Origin: Alphaproteobacteria bacterium
GTDB lineage: Bacteria; Pseudomonadota; Alphaproteobacteria; Thalassobaculales; Thalassobaculaceae
Direction of reading: 5' to 3'
Assembly: GCA_022822665.1 (NCBI GenBank)
Contig: JAJEAR010000044.1
Location: 1 to 38,996 of the forward strand
Length of the DNA: 38,996 bases
A program made the translations under genes and the position numbers. This document shows positions 15,773 through 25,132 of the stretch, one piece after another; positions within the stretch are counted from its first letter, which is position 1, and every line of letters starts with the position of its first letter. The notes beneath the pieces were generated by a model, which saw only the letters and a list, made by a program, of their open reading frames with translations, was not told the origin of the DNA and ran no database searches.

Positions 15773-15829
15773 CACGGTGACCGGGCCAGGCTTCCGGTCC
15801 GGGACCCGGTTGCGCGCTCGCACGCCTGA
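15773..15829 (+). pseudogene. SMP-30 gene 3' stump (copy A of tandem duplication)
   Basis: This stretch matches the last 58 bases of the intact SMP-30-type gene (ending 18250). It keeps CACGGTG, GCTTCCGGTCCGGG and the exact terminal CTCGCACGCCTGAATGCC, including the stop codon. The spacer to the next gene is also alike in both copies (ACCATCGCGAACGGAAC). All but the end of the gene was deleted here. Confidence 0.8.
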
Positions 15830-15873
15830 ATGCCCGGTTATCTTGTTCTCACCATCGCGAACGGAACATCCAC

Positions 15874-17031
15874 ATGCGGCTCCCGCAGCACTACCCGAGC
15901 ACTGATCACCTGCGCCGGGCGGCACGCCGGCGCCTGCCGAGGTTCGCCTACGACTACGTCGAAGGCGGGACCGGCCCGGAGGTGGGTCTGCGGCGCAACC
16001 GCGCGGCGCTCGACGCGGTGACGCTGGTCCCCCGCTACGTCACCGACCGGAAGCCGGTCGCCATGTCGGTGGACCTGTTCGGGCGCAGCTACACCCGGCC
16101 GTTCGGCATCGCGCCGATGGGGCTTGCGGGGCTGATGTATCCGCGCGCCGAACTGCACTTCGCGCGCGCGGCGGGACAAACCGGGTTCCCCGGCGTTCTC
16201 GCCACCGCGTGCACGGTGGAGATCGAGGACTTCGGCCGTTCCGCCAACGGCATGGGCTGGTTCCAGCTTTCTCCGCCGAGGGACGAGGAGGTCAATGACG
16301 ACCTGCTGCGCCGGGCGGTCGATTCCGGCTGTTCGGTTGCCGTGGTCACCGTCGACGCGCCGACGAGCGGCTGGCGCCCGCGCGACATGGTCAACGACCT
16401 CGCGGTGCCGCCGCGCCTGACCGCCCGCAACATCATGCGCGCCGCCGTCCGCCCGGACTGGAGCCTTGCGACCGTCTCCGCCGGGATGCCTCGGTTCAGG
16501 ACCCTGGGCCGCTACGCGCCGGGCAGGGGCATGTTCGATATCGCCGCCTACGTCGCCGAACAGATCGGGAAGCCAGTCAGCCGCGAGCGGCTGCAGCGCA
16601 TCCGGGACCGCTGGGACGGCGAGCTGGTGATCAAGGGCGTCATGCATCCCGCCGATGCCGAGGCGGCCATCGCCATGGGGTATACCGGCATCCTGGTCTC
16701 CAACCACGGCGGACGGCAGCTCGACGCCTCGCCGTCGCCGATCGAGGTGCTGCCGGAGATCCTGCGAGCCGTGGGCGACCGCGCCGTTGTCATGGTGGAC
16801 AGCGGATTCAGTTCCGGTCTCGACATCATCAAGGCCTACGCGCTGGGCGCCCGGTTCGTCTTCTGCGGCCGGGTGTTCATGTGGGGAGTGTCGGCACTCG
16901 GCCGGCGGGGTCCGGATCACGTGGTTTCCATGCTGACCGACGAGGTCACGCTGGCGATGACCCAGATCGGATGCTCCAGGATTGCCGACCTCGATGCGAG
17001 CTGGCTCGGCGAAACCGCCCCCGGGCGTTGA
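15874..17031 (+). CDS. FMN-dependent alpha-hydroxy-acid dehydrogenase, copy A
   Basis: A 385-residue TIM-barrel flavoprotein of the lactate dehydrogenase (LldD)/glycolate oxidase/mandelate dehydrogenase family, oxidising an (S)-2-hydroxy acid to the 2-oxo acid. Visible: PFGIAPMGLAGLMYP (FMN site), a Lys in LVIKGVMHPADA, the catalytic His278 and following Arg in SNHGGRQLD, VMVDSGFSSGLDIIKA and the phosphate-binding FCGRVFMWG. The usual LDG of HGGRQLDG is LDA. It differs from copy B at about 32 of 385 residues. Start ATG 15874 is preceded by a GGAAC spacer conserved in both copies. Substrate identity is open. Confidence 0.88.
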   Translation: MRLPQHYPSTDHLRRAARRRLPRFAYDYVEGGTGPEVGLRRNRAALDAVTLVPRYVTDRKPVAMSVDLFGRSYTRPFGIAPMGLAGLMYPRAELHFARAAGQTGFPGVLATACTVEIEDFGRSANGMGWFQLSPPRDEEVNDDLLRRAVDSGCSVAVVTVDAPTSGWRPRDMVNDLAVPPRLTARNIMRAAVRPDWSLATVSAGMPRFRTLGRYAPGRGMFDIAAYVAEQIGKPVSRERLQRIRDRWDGELVIKGVMHPADAEAAIAMGYTGILVSNHGGRQLDASPSPIEVLPEILRAVGDRAVVMVDSGFSSGLDIIKAYALGARFVFCGRVFMWGVSALGRRGPDHVVSMLTDEVTLAMTQIGCSRIADLDASWLGETAPGR

Positions 17032-17097
17032 TCACCCGCGGCAGGGGCAGCCTGTGGTGTCCTGCATCACGCCATCGGGGCCGCGAGGCGCCGCGGG

Positions 17098-17314
17098 CGC
17101 CGATCGAACCGTTGCGCGGCTCGCCCTGTCCGGTCTATCTGCTGTGCTGGAAACACGACCTGTCCGCCGCATCCGGGAAGGTGCCGGACCGATCGGGACC
17201 GCGCATATCCGGGTAACGCGCGCTGTCGGGCGCTTGCCGATGTCCCGGAACCCCGCGGTGTTTCGTGACGACCTGCTGCCGGTCCCCGGATTGAGTGCCG
17301 GGGACGGCGGATGA
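17098..17314 (+). pseudogene. Alpha-beta hydrolase 3' remnant (copy B of tandem duplication)
   Basis: Read in two frames this matches the last about 75 residues of the hydrolase at 14501-15724. It gives PIEPLRGSPCPVYLL against PIDSLRGSSCPVYLL, then after a frameshift near 17200 AVGRLPMSRNPAVFRDDLLP against DVGHFPMSENPVVFRDYLLP, with the stop in the same place. The catalytic His is replaced by Arg and the nucleophile half is gone. It lies directly before the intact SMP-30 gene. Confidence 0.85.
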
Positions 17315-17326
17315 ACGGAGAAGCCG

Positions 17327-18250
17327 ATGTCGCTCTACCCGCCCCCCGTGGATGTCCGCACGGAGGTCTTCGCCCGTGTTCCCGACCGGCTTCGGCGCCC
17401 GGGCGCACGCCCGGCATGGGCCGAGGCCAACCGACCGGGCCATGACGCCGACTGCTTTCTCGAAGGACCGGCGTTCGACCGGGCAGGCAACCTGTACCTG
17501 GTCAACATCCCGTTCGGCGAGATCCTTCGCGTGACCCCGGATGGCGACTTCGACATCGTCGCCGCCTATGACGGCTGGCCCAACGGGCTGAAGGTGCATC
17601 CCGACGGAACGCTGCGGGTTGCGGACTACAAGCGCGGCATCATGCGGATCGATCCCGCCAGCGGCTCGGTCGAACCGCTGGTGGACCACCGCTGGTCGGA
17701 GAGTTTCCGCGGCTGCAATGACCTGCACATCGCACGCGACGGTGCCATCTACTTCACCGACCAGGGCCAGACCGGCATGCACGACCCGACCGGGAGGGTC
17801 TACAGGCTGACGCCGGACGGCCGGCTGCAACTGCTGGTCGGAACCGTTCCGAGCCCGAACGGACTTGTGCCCTCGCTCGACGAGACCCTGCTCTACGTCG
17901 CCGTCACCCGCGGCAACGCGGTGTGGCGCCTGCCGCTGCTGCCCGACGGCGGCACCACCAAGGTCAGCATCTTCATCCAGCTCTCGGGCGGCCATGGCGG
18001 TCCCGACGGCATGGCGCTCGACGCCGAGGGCGGGCTGCTGGTCTGCCATGCCGGTCTTGGCACGGTGTGGCACTTCGACCACCTCGGCCAGCCGTTGCAC
18101 CGGATCCGTTCCCCGCTCGGCCTGATGACCACCAACGCCGCCTTCGGCGGACCGGACAACCGCTGGCTCTACATCACCGAATCGGAAACCGGCACGGTGC
18201 TCCGGGCCGAGCTTCCGGTCCGGGGCCAGGTCATGGCCTCGCACGCCTGA
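17327..18250 (+). CDS. SMP-30/gluconolactonase-family lactonase
   Basis: A 307-residue six-bladed beta-propeller of the SMP-30/LRE family, which opens sugar or hydroxy-acid lactones with a divalent metal. Expected metal ligands are visible: Glu in CFLEGPAFD, Asn in GTVPSPNGLVPS and Asp in GGPDGMALDAEG, with FRGCNDLHIARDG carrying a further Asn/Asp. No signal peptide is apparent. ATG 17327 follows GGAG with six-base spacing. In the ancestral unit it sat between hydrolase and FMN dehydrogenase; its twin survives only as a 3' stump at 15773-15829. A lactone step next to a 2-hydroxy-acid dehydrogenase makes biochemical sense. Confidence 0.87.
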   Translation: MSLYPPPVDVRTEVFARVPDRLRRPGARPAWAEANRPGHDADCFLEGPAFDRAGNLYLVNIPFGEILRVTPDGDFDIVAAYDGWPNGLKVHPDGTLRVADYKRGIMRIDPASGSVEPLVDHRWSESFRGCNDLHIARDGAIYFTDQGQTGMHDPTGRVYRLTPDGRLQLLVGTVPSPNGLVPSLDETLLYVAVTRGNAVWRLPLLPDGGTTKVSIFIQLSGGHGGPDGMALDAEGGLLVCHAGLGTVWHFDHLGQPLHRIRSPLGLMTTNAAFGGPDNRWLYITESETGTVLRAELPVRGQVMASHA

Positions 18251-19454
18251 ATGCCCGGTTTCCTCCTCTCACCATCGCGAACGGAACTTCCACATGCGGG
18301 TCCCGCAGCACTACCCGAGCACTGATCACCTGCAGCGGGCGGCGCGCCGGCGCCTGCCGAAGTTCGCCTACGACTACGTCGATGGCGGGACCGGCCCGGA
18401 GGTCGGCCTGCGCCGCAACCGCGAGGCGCTTGACGCGGTGACGCTGGTTCCCCGCTACGTCACCGACCGGGAGCCGGTCGCCATGTCGGTGGACCTGTTC
18501 GGACGCAGCTACACCCGGCCGTTCGGCATCGCGCCGATGGGGCTTGCGGGGCTGATGTACCCGCGCGCCGAACTGCACTTTGCGCGCGCGGCCGGCCGGA
18601 CCGGCATTCCCGTCGGGCTCAGCACCGCGTGTACGGTGGAGATCGAGGACTTCGGCCGGTCCGCTGACGGCGTGGGCTGGTTCCAGCTCTATCCACCGAA
18701 GGACGAGGAGGTCAACGACGACCTGCTGCGCCGGGCGGCCGATTCCGGCTGCTCGGTCGCCATGGTCACCGTCGACGTGCCGTCGCGCGGCTGGCGTCCG
18801 CGCGACATGGAAAACGGCCTCGCGGTGCCGCCGCGTCTGACCGCCCGCAACATCATGCGCGCCGCCGCCCGCCCGGGCTGGAGCCTCGCGACCGTGTCCG
18901 CCGGCATGCCCCGGTTCAGGACCCTCGGCCGCTACGCGCCGGGCAAGGGCATGTTCGACATCGCCGCCTACGTCACCGAGCAACTCGGGAACGCGGTCAG
19001 CCGTGAGCGGCTGCAGCGCATCCGGGATCGCTGGGACGGCGAACTGGTGATCAAGGGCGTCATGCATCCCGCCGATGCCGAGGCGGCCATCGCCATGGGG
19101 TATACCGGCATCCTGGTCTCCAACCACGGTGGACGGCAGCTCGACGCCTCGCCGTCGCCGATCGAGGTGCTGCCGGAGATCCTGCGCGCCGTGGGCGACC
19201 GCGCCGTGGTCATGGTGGACAGTGGATTCAGTTCCGGTCTCGACATCATCAAGGCCTACGCGCTGGGCGCTAGTTTCGTCTTCTGCGGCCGGGTGTTCAT
19301 GTGGGGAGTGTCGGCACTCGGCCGGCGGGGTCCGGATCACGTGGTTTCCATGCTCACCGACGAGGTCACGCTGGCGATGATCCAGATCGGGTGCTCCCGG
19401 ATTGCCGATCTCGACTCGAGCTGGCTCGGCGAAACCGCGCCCGGCGAGCGTTAA
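18193..19454 (+). repeat. Tandem duplication, copy B (SMP-30 3' end plus FMN dehydrogenase)
   Basis: Direct repeat of 15773-17031. Divergence is uneven: the stretch around 19020-19380 is nearly identical to 16600-16960 (about five differences in 190 bases counted), whereas the middle of the gene holds most amino-acid changes. This suggests gene conversion in the 3' half. Confidence 0.85.
18294..19454 (+). CDS. FMN-dependent alpha-hydroxy-acid dehydrogenase, copy B
   Basis: A 386-residue paralogue of the gene at 15874, about 92 percent identical by eye count. The active-site segments are unchanged (PFGIAPMGLAGLMYP, VIKGVMHPADA, SNHGGRQLDASPSP with His278, DSGFSSGLD, FCGRVFMWG). Most substitutions cluster between residues about 100 and 245, including FPGVLATAC to IPVGLSTAC next to the flavin and FQLSPP to FQLYPP. 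These lie where substrate-facing residues of the family occur, so the two enzymes may differ in substrate range. The last about 140 residues differ only at the extreme positions. It is followed 33 bases later by the molybdenum hydroxylase gene, probably in the same transcript. Confidence 0.88.
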   Translation: MRVPQHYPSTDHLQRAARRRLPKFAYDYVDGGTGPEVGLRRNREALDAVTLVPRYVTDREPVAMSVDLFGRSYTRPFGIAPMGLAGLMYPRAELHFARAAGRTGIPVGLSTACTVEIEDFGRSADGVGWFQLYPPKDEEVNDDLLRRAADSGCSVAMVTVDVPSRGWRPRDMENGLAVPPRLTARNIMRAAARPGWSLATVSAGMPRFRTLGRYAPGKGMFDIAAYVTEQLGNAVSRERLQRIRDRWDGELVIKGVMHPADAEAAIAMGYTGILVSNHGGRQLDASPSPIEVLPEILRAVGDRAVVMVDSGFSSGLDIIKAYALGASFVFCGRVFMWGVSALGRRGPDHVVSMLTDEVTLAMIQIGCSRIADLDSSWLGETAPGER

Positions 19455-19487
19455 CCCGACCGTCGGAACACTGCAGGAGCCCGTGTG

Positions 19488-21800
19488 ATGGATACACCAC
19501 TGACTGGCAGGTCACTGCCCCGGATCGAGGACGACAGGTTCCTGACCGGACAGGCGACCTACGTCGCCGATCTTGAGCCCGACGGCGTGCTGCACGCGGT
19601 GGTGCTGCGCTCGGGCCACGCCCACGCGGACTTCACCGTCACCGACATCGACGCCGCCCTGTCGGTTTCCGGTGTGGTCGGGGTCCACCTTGCCGCCGAC
19701 CTTGCCGCCGACGGCCTCGGCCCGCTTCCCTGCGGCGTGGGCTTCGGGCCGGGGGATGACCCGGTGGTCCCGGACCGGTTCGCGCTCGCACCCGGGCGGG
19801 TCCGGCATGTTGGCGAGCCGATCGCCCTGGTCGTGGCCGAGAGGCGCGAAGCGGCCCTCGACGCCGCCGACCTGATCGAGGTTTCCTGGCAGCCGCTCGA
19901 CGCGGTGGCGGCACCGCGGGATGCGGTTGCTCCGGGCGCGGTGCAGATCTGGGAACGGGCGCCCGGCAACGTTGCGTACCGGTTCCGCCGGGGCGATGCC
20001 GCCGCCACCGACGCTGCGTTCCGCACCGCGGAGCATGTCGTCGAGGTCGAGATCGTCAACAGCCGGGTGATGGCGGCGCCGCTCGAGCCCCGGGCCGGGC
20101 TTGCGAGCATCGATCCCGGGAGCGGGTTGATGCATCTCGCCTGCACCGGACAAGGCGTGCACGAGCTGCGCAACGAACTCGCGGATGCCGTGTTCCGCGT
20201 CCCGCGCGAGCAGGTCCGCGTGTCCGCCCCCGACGTCGGCGGCGGCTTCGGGATGAAGAACTTCCTGTGTCCCGAATGGGTGCTGCTGCTGTGGGCGGCG
20301 CGCCGTCATGCCCGGCCGGTCAAGTGGGTCGCGGACCGCGGCGAGGACTTCGCCGGCGCGGTGCACGGCCGCGCGGTCGCCGGAACAGGGGCGCTGGCGC
20401 TTGATGCCGACGGTCGCTTCCTGGCCCTGCGCAGCAGGATGCTGGCCGACATGGGAGCGTATCTCTCCGCTGGCGGACCGAACGCCAGCACGCTGTCGAT
20501 GGCGAGGGCCATGGGGGGCGTTTACGACATCGCGGCGATCGACATGGAGACCACCGGCGTGTTCACCAACACCGTGCCGGTGGACGCCTACCGCGGTGCG
20601 GGCAAGCCCGAGGCCAATTTCCTGATCGAGCGCCTGGTCGATCTCGCGGCGCGGCGGTGCGGTTTCGACGTGGTGGAACTGCGGCGCAGGAACGCGGTCC
20701 GTCGCTTCCCGCACCGGGCTGCTCTCGGATCGGTGCTCGATTCAGGCCGGTTCGTCGAGAACCTCGATGATGCCGTGCGCTACGGCGACCGGGATGGCTT
20801 CGAGGAGCGCCGGGCCGCCTCGGCCAGGGCCGGTCGGCTGCGCGGCCTCGGGATTGCGTGTTTCCTTGAGACCGCGGGCGGCAACCTGACCGAGGGAGCG
20901 GAGGTGCGGTTCCCCGCCACCGGCCGGGTCGAACTAAGGGTCGGAACCGAGTCCAACGGCCAGGGACACGCGACCGCCTATCGCCAGATTGCCGCTGACC
21001 GGCTGGGGGTCGGGATCGGGGACATCGACTACCTGCAGGCCGATACCGCCGTGACCCGGATGGGTTTCGGCCACGGGGGCGCGCGCTCGATGCACATGGG
21101 CGGCGGCACCATGGTGCTCGCGCTCGAGCAGGCCCTTGCCACGGCGCACGGGGTCGCCGCCACCCTGCTGCAGGCCGAGCCCGCGAGCGTGGAGTTTGTC
21201 AACGGCCGGTTTGCGAGCGGCGGTCGCTCGGTCGGGCTCGCCGAGGTGGCCTCGGCCGCCCGCGACCCGGAGATCGCGCCCGATCTGGCGGGGGTCGGGC
21301 TCGACAGTTTCGCAATGCGCGAGGATGCGCCGCGGACCTATCCGAACGGCTGTCATATCGCCGAGGTCGAGGTCGACCCGGACACCGGCGCCGTGACGCT
21401 GGAGCGCTACCTTATGGTCGACGACTACGGGACCCTGATCAACCCGATGCTGACCGAAGGCCAGGTGCATGGCGGCGTGACCCAGGGCATCGGCCAGGCG
21501 CTCGGCGAGGCGGTGGTCTACGATGCCGGATCCGGCCAGCTGCTGGCCGGCAGTCTCATGGACTACTGGATCCCGCGTGCCCGCGACCTGCCGCGGTTCG
21601 AGACCACGCTCGAGGGCGTTCCGACCGGGGCCAACCGGCTCGGAGTAAAAGGGAGCGGCCAGGCCGGCTGCATTGCCTCGACCCAGACCGTCGTGAACGC
21701 GGTTCTCGACGCCCTTGAACCGCTGGGCATCGATCACCTGCAGATGCCGCTCAACTCCGAAACGCTGTGGCGGGCCATCAGCGCCGCCCGGTCACGGTAG
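19488..21800 (+). CDS. CoxL-like molybdenum hydroxylase large subunit (orphan)
   Basis: A 770-residue molybdopterin-binding subunit of the xanthine dehydrogenase/CO dehydrogenase family. It has the N-terminal a/b hammerhead (RFLTGQATYVADLEPDG), PDVGGGFGMKN, and AYRGAGKPEANFLIERL, the form II (AYRGAGR-like) loop rather than the AYRCSFR loop of true CO dehydrogenase. The segment that holds the catalytic Glu in studied enzymes (GxGExG) reads KGSGQAGCIAS, with Gln at residue 725. The usual FAD and [2Fe-2S] subunits are not encoded nearby. ATG 19488 is preferred over GTG 19485 for its spacing to GCAGGAG. It may hydroxylate an aldehyde or heterocycle with partners encoded elsewhere. The stop is four bases from the convergent CoA-ligase stop. 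Confidence 0.87.
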   Translation: MDTPLTGRSLPRIEDDRFLTGQATYVADLEPDGVLHAVVLRSGHAHADFTVTDIDAALSVSGVVGVHLAADLAADGLGPLPCGVGFGPGDDPVVPDRFALAPGRVRHVGEPIALVVAERREAALDAADLIEVSWQPLDAVAAPRDAVAPGAVQIWERAPGNVAYRFRRGDAAATDAAFRTAEHVVEVEIVNSRVMAAPLEPRAGLASIDPGSGLMHLACTGQGVHELRNELADAVFRVPREQVRVSAPDVGGGFGMKNFLCPEWVLLLWAARRHARPVKWVADRGEDFAGAVHGRAVAGTGALALDADGRFLALRSRMLADMGAYLSAGGPNASTLSMARAMGGVYDIAAIDMETTGVFTNTVPVDAYRGAGKPEANFLIERLVDLAARRCGFDVVELRRRNAVRRFPHRAALGSVLDSGRFVENLDDAVRYGDRDGFEERRAASARAGRLRGLGIACFLETAGGNLTEGAEVRFPATGRVELRVGTESNGQGHATAYRQIAADRLGVGIGDIDYLQADTAVTRMGFGHGGARSMHMGGGTMVLALEQALATAHGVAATLLQAEPASVEFVNGRFASGGRSVGLAEVASAARDPEIAPDLAGVGLDSFAMREDAPRTYPNGCHIAEVEVDPDTGAVTLERYLMVDDYGTLINPMLTEGQVHGGVTQGIGQALGEAVVYDAGSGQLLAGSLMDYWIPRARDLPRFETTLEGVPTGANRLGVKGSGQAGCIASTQTVVNAVLDALEPLGIDHLQMPLNSETLWRAISAARSR

Positions 21801-21804
21801 CGGG

Positions 21805-23898
21805 TCAGCTCCGGCGCGGGACGATCAGGGCATCGACGGCGACCGCACCCTCCGGCAGCACCAGGAACGGGTTCACGTCGATCGAGTCGATGGTCGCGGC
21901 ATTGGCCGCCGCGAGCACCGAGAGGCGCGAGAGCGCCCGGGCCAGGGCGTCGACATCACCCGGCGGCGCCCCGCGCACGCCGTCGAGCACGGCGCGCCCG
22001 CGGATGGCATTGATCATGTCCCGGGCCTCGTCCTCGCCGAACGGCGCCACCCGGAAACTCACGTCGCGAAGCACCTCGACGAAGATACCGCCGAGCCCGA
22101 ACATGACCACCGGGCCGAAGGCCGGGTCCCGAACCACGCCCAGGACCGTTTCGATGCCGCCCCGGACCATCCGCGACACGGTCACGCCCGAGATCCGTGC
22201 GGCTGGCGCGGCGGCGCGGGCACGGTCGAGCAGGGTGGCGTAGCCGCTGCGTACCGCGTCCTCGTCGTCGAGATCGAGCAGGACGCCGCCGATCTCGGTC
22301 TTGTGGGCGATGTCGGGCGAGTCGATCTTGAGGACCACCGGCCCGCCGATCCCGCGCCAGGCCGCCACCGCGGCGTCCGCGCTCGCCGCCCGCGCACCCT
22401 CGACCACCGGGATACCGGCGGAGGCCAGGAAGTCGCGGGCGTCCTGCTCGCCGGCCATCGCACCCGGAATCGGCAGCACGCCAGCCGGCAGGTCTGCTGC
22501 CGGCAGGGGCGCGCCGCGCTCGAACACCCGATCGAAGTGGCGCAGTGCCGCCATTGCCCGGACCGCGAGCGAATGGTCCTCGAAGCAGGGATAGCCCATT
22601 TCCTCGTAACACCGCCGGATATCCTCGGGCGCGATCATGCTCATCAGGAACAGCTCGTCCGGGTAGCGCTCGCGCAGTTGCCGGAACACCGACAGGCTGA
22701 GATCACGGGTAAACGGCGAGGCCGCCAGGCTGGCGATGTAGATGATGTGGCTGTGGTAGCCGCCTTCCTCGACGGTGAGCTCCATGCAGCGATCGAGGAT
22801 GGTGCGGTCGTTGAGCGCCTGGCCGGTGAAGTCGACCGGGTTGTTGACGCCGCCGAACGGGATCACCTCGAGCATCTTTGCCCGGGTCTCTTCCGGCAGC
22901 GGGGCGACCTCGAAGCCGCGCCGGCTCGCGGCGTCGGCGAGCTGCACCCCGACACCGCCGGAGATGGTCTGCAGGCTGATGCGGTTGCCGTTCGGGTAGC
23001 GGTCGAACTGGGCGGCGTAGGCGATGTCGGCCATTTCCTCGGTGGTCTCGGCGCGCCACACGCCATACTGGGCGAACAGCCCGTCATAGATACTGTCGCT
23101 TCCCGCAAGCGAGGCGGTGTGCGAGGCCGCGGCCCGGGCCCCCGCCTCCGTCATGCCGACCTTCATGAAGATCACCGGCTTGCGAGCCGCCCGGGCATCG
23201 GACAGGGCCTGGCGGAGCCGCTCGCCGTCACCGATGCCCTCGGCGTAGGCAACGATCACCCGGATCGAGTCGATCGCGGCATAGCACGAGATCACCTCGG
23301 CCACGTCCACATCGCACTCGTTGCCGGTGGTTACCCAGTAGGTGCTGCCGACACCGCGGTTCTGGGTGATGGTGAACAGGTGGCTGCCATAGGCGCCCGA
23401 CTGGGTAATGATGCCGATCGGACCGCACGGCAGCTTGCGGCTCGCGAGCGAGTTGGCGAAGGTTCCGAACCACCCGACCTCGAGGTTGAAGATCCCGAGA
23501 CAGTTCGGCCCGACGATGCGCATGCCGCTGGTACGCGCGATCCCGGCGATCTGCTGCTGCGCGCTGCTGCCCGGGGCTCCGGTCTCGGCAAACCCCGAGG
23601 TGAACACGATGGCGCTGCGCGCGCCGGCCTTGGCACAGTCGGCAATCACCCCGACCGCGACCGGGGCCGGAACCGAGACGATGACACAGTCGACCGGTTC
23701 GGGCACCGAGGCGATATCCGGGTAGCACCGAAGTCCCTGCACGGTCTCGCGTCGCGGGTTCACCGGGTAGATCCGGCCGGCAAATCCGCCCGTGAGCATC
23801 GAGTGGATCGGGCGCCCGCCGATGCGCGCCGGTTCGTCGTTTGCCCCGATGACCGCGACCGATTGCGGGGCGAGCAGCGCCTCCAGCGATCCGGTCAT
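21805..23898 (-). CDS. ADP-forming acyl-CoA synthetase (acetate-CoA ligase family, fused)
   Basis: A 697-residue fusion of both subunit types of NDP-forming acyl-CoA synthetases: carboxylate + CoA + ATP to acyl-CoA + ADP + phosphate. Residues about 1-130 are the CoA-binding Rossmann domain ([23 protein letters not shown]), then the ligase-CoA domains ([22 protein letters not shown]) with the phospho-His segment [15 protein letters not shown]. The C-terminal about 210 residues are the ATP-grasp domain ([48 protein letters not shown]). Its start overlaps the stop of the upstream racemase gene (ATGA), so the two are coupled. Substrate is unknown; pairing with a racemase suggests a chiral, branched acid. 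Confidence 0.88.
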   Translation of the reverse strand: MTGSLEALLAPQSVAVIGANDEPARIGGRPIHSMLTGGFAGRIYPVNPRRETVQGLRCYPDIASVPEPVDCVIVSVPAPVAVGVIADCAKAGARSAIVFTSGFAETGAPGSSAQQQIAGIARTSGMRIVGPNCLGIFNLEVGWFGTFANSLASRKLPCGPIGIITQSGAYGSHLFTITQNRGVGSTYWVTTGNECDVDVAEVISCYAAIDSIRVIVAYAEGIGDGERLRQALSDARAARKPVIFMKVGMTEAGARAAASHTASLAGSDSIYDGLFAQYGVWRAETTEEMADIAYAAQFDRYPNGNRISLQTISGGVGVQLADAASRRGFEVAPLPEETRAKMLEVIPFGGVNNPVDFTGQALNDRTILDRCMELTVEEGGYHSHIIYIASLAASPFTRDLSLSVFRQLRERYPDELFLMSMIAPEDIRRCYEEMGYPCFEDHSLAVRAMAALRHFDRVFERGAPLPAADLPAGVLPIPGAMAGEQDARDFLASAGIPVVEGARAASADAAVAAWRGIGGPVVLKIDSPDIAHKTEIGGVLLDLDDEDAVRSGYATLLDRARAAAPAARISGVTVSRMVRGGIETVLGVVRDPAFGPVVMFGLGGIFVEVLRDVSFRVAPFGEDEARDMINAIRGRAVLDGVRGAPPGDVDALARALSRLSVLAAANAATIDSIDVNPFLVLPEGAVAVDALIVPRRS

Positions 23899-25055
23899 GA
23901 CCCGGTTCCGTCGACCAGGGCCTCCTCGGTGCGCAGCCGCGCGATTTCACCGTCGTCGAACCCCCAGCGCGAGAGCACGTCGTCGTTGTGCTCGCCCGGC
24001 CGCGGCGGCGGTGACTGGATTCGCCCCGGGGTTCGCGCGAACCGCGGCGCGGGCGCCGGCTGCAGCCAGCCGTCGGATTCGACGAATACGCCGCGTTCGC
24101 GGGTGTGCGGATGTTCGGCCACTTCCTCGATTTCCATGACCGGCGCGAAGCAGATGTCACGGGTGCCGAGCAGGTGTGTCCACTCGGCCCGCGTGCGACG
24201 GGCAAAGACCTCGGCGAGCTGCCGCTTCTGTTCCGGCCAGGCTTCGCGGTCCCACTGCCGCGACCACAGCGGCCCCGACAGTTCGAGCAACTCGCACAGC
24301 AGGCGGTAGAACTGGGGTTCGATCGACCCGATGCAGATCCAGCGGTCGTCGGCACAGCGGTAGGGTGCGTAGAAGGGCGCCCCGCCGTCCAGCCAGTTCT
24401 CGCCACGGGGGTGGTTCCACAGACCGCTGGCGCGACTCTGGAAGATGCCGGCCATCAGCAGTGCCGAACCGTCGAGCATCGCGGCATCGATTACCTGGCC
24501 CGAACCGGAGCGCGCCGCCTCGATCAGGCCGCATGCCATGCCGAACGCCATCATCATGCCGCCGCCGCCGAAGTCACCGACGAGGTTGAGCGGCGGTACC
24601 GGTCCGCGTTCCGCGTCCCCGATCGCGCCCAGCGCCCCGGCGAGCGCGATGTAGTTGATGTCGTGGCCGGCTACCCGGGCCAGCGGGCCATCCTGGCCCC
24701 AGCCGGTGACCCGCCCGTAGACCAGCTTCGGGTTGCGCTCGAGGCAGGTTTCGGGGCCGAGACCGAGCCGTTCCATCACGCCCGGACGGAACCCCTCCAC
24801 CAGACCGTCGGCCTGCTCGACGAGGCGAAGCACCGCCGCGGTTGCCGTCGGCTGTTTCAGGTCGAAGGCCACTGACTTGCGCCCCCGGTTCAGGATCGCG
24901 TTCCTGTCGGTGCCGCCAACCGGGTTTCCGCCCGGCCGGTCGATGCGTATCACCTCCGCGCCCATGTCCGAGAGCAGCATGCAGCAATGGGGAGCCGGTC
25001 CGATGCCGGCAAGTTCCACGATTCTGATCCCGGCAAGGGGTCCGGAATGCGGCAT
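23895..25055 (-). CDS. CaiB/BaiF-superfamily alpha-methylacyl-CoA racemase-like protein
   Basis: A 386-residue family III CoA-transferase fold. It opens with [20 protein letters not shown], typical of alpha-methylacyl-CoA racemase (AMACR/MCR). The racemase residues are present: His in [17 protein letters not shown], Asp in [16 protein letters not shown], and Glu in [10 protein letters not shown]. It would epimerise 2-methylacyl-CoA esters, the products of the coupled CoA ligase. The start is set at the ATG ending at 25055, where family homology begins, with GAGG nine bases upstream; a longer frame to 25187 has no homology. A CoA-transferase activity is the alternative. Confidence 0.86.
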   Translation of the reverse strand: MPHSGPLAGIRIVELAGIGPAPHCCMLLSDMGAEVIRIDRPGGNPVGGTDRNAILNRGRKSVAFDLKQPTATAAVLRLVEQADGLVEGFRPGVMERLGLGPETCLERNPKLVYGRVTGWGQDGPLARVAGHDINYIALAGALGAIGDAERGPVPPLNLVGDFGGGGMMMAFGMACGLIEAARSGSGQVIDAAMLDGSALLMAGIFQSRASGLWNHPRGENWLDGGAPFYAPYRCADDRWICIGSIEPQFYRLLCELLELSGPLWSRQWDREAWPEQKRQLAEVFARRTRAEWTHLLGTRDICFAPVMEIEEVAEHPHTRERGVFVESDGWLQPAPAPRFARTPGRIQSPPPRPGEHNDDVLSRWGFDDGEIARLRTEEALVDGTGS

Positions 25056-25132
25056 GGTCAACCTCACGGATGGAGACAGGGGACGCCGGTGTCCGCGCGA
25101 GCGGCGGCCCGGCCCGGTGCAGGTTCGGGGGA

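Larger units (their letters stand above)
15773..17031 (+). repeat. Tandem duplication, copy A (SMP-30 stump plus FMN dehydrogenase)
   Basis: Direct repeat of 18193-19454, covering the SMP-30 stop region, the spacer and the whole FMN dehydrogenase gene. The unit originally also contained the hydrolase upstream, since each copy keeps a different subset of hydrolase and SMP-30. Confidence 0.85.

Noticed and set aside
13658..15925. A 755-codon minus-strand frame
   Set aside because: Antisense to the GMC and hydrolase genes, which have full catalytic motifs; the translation matches nothing.
21715..24309. An 864-codon plus-strand frame
   Set aside because: Antisense to the ADP-forming CoA ligase and part of the racemase gene; composition only.
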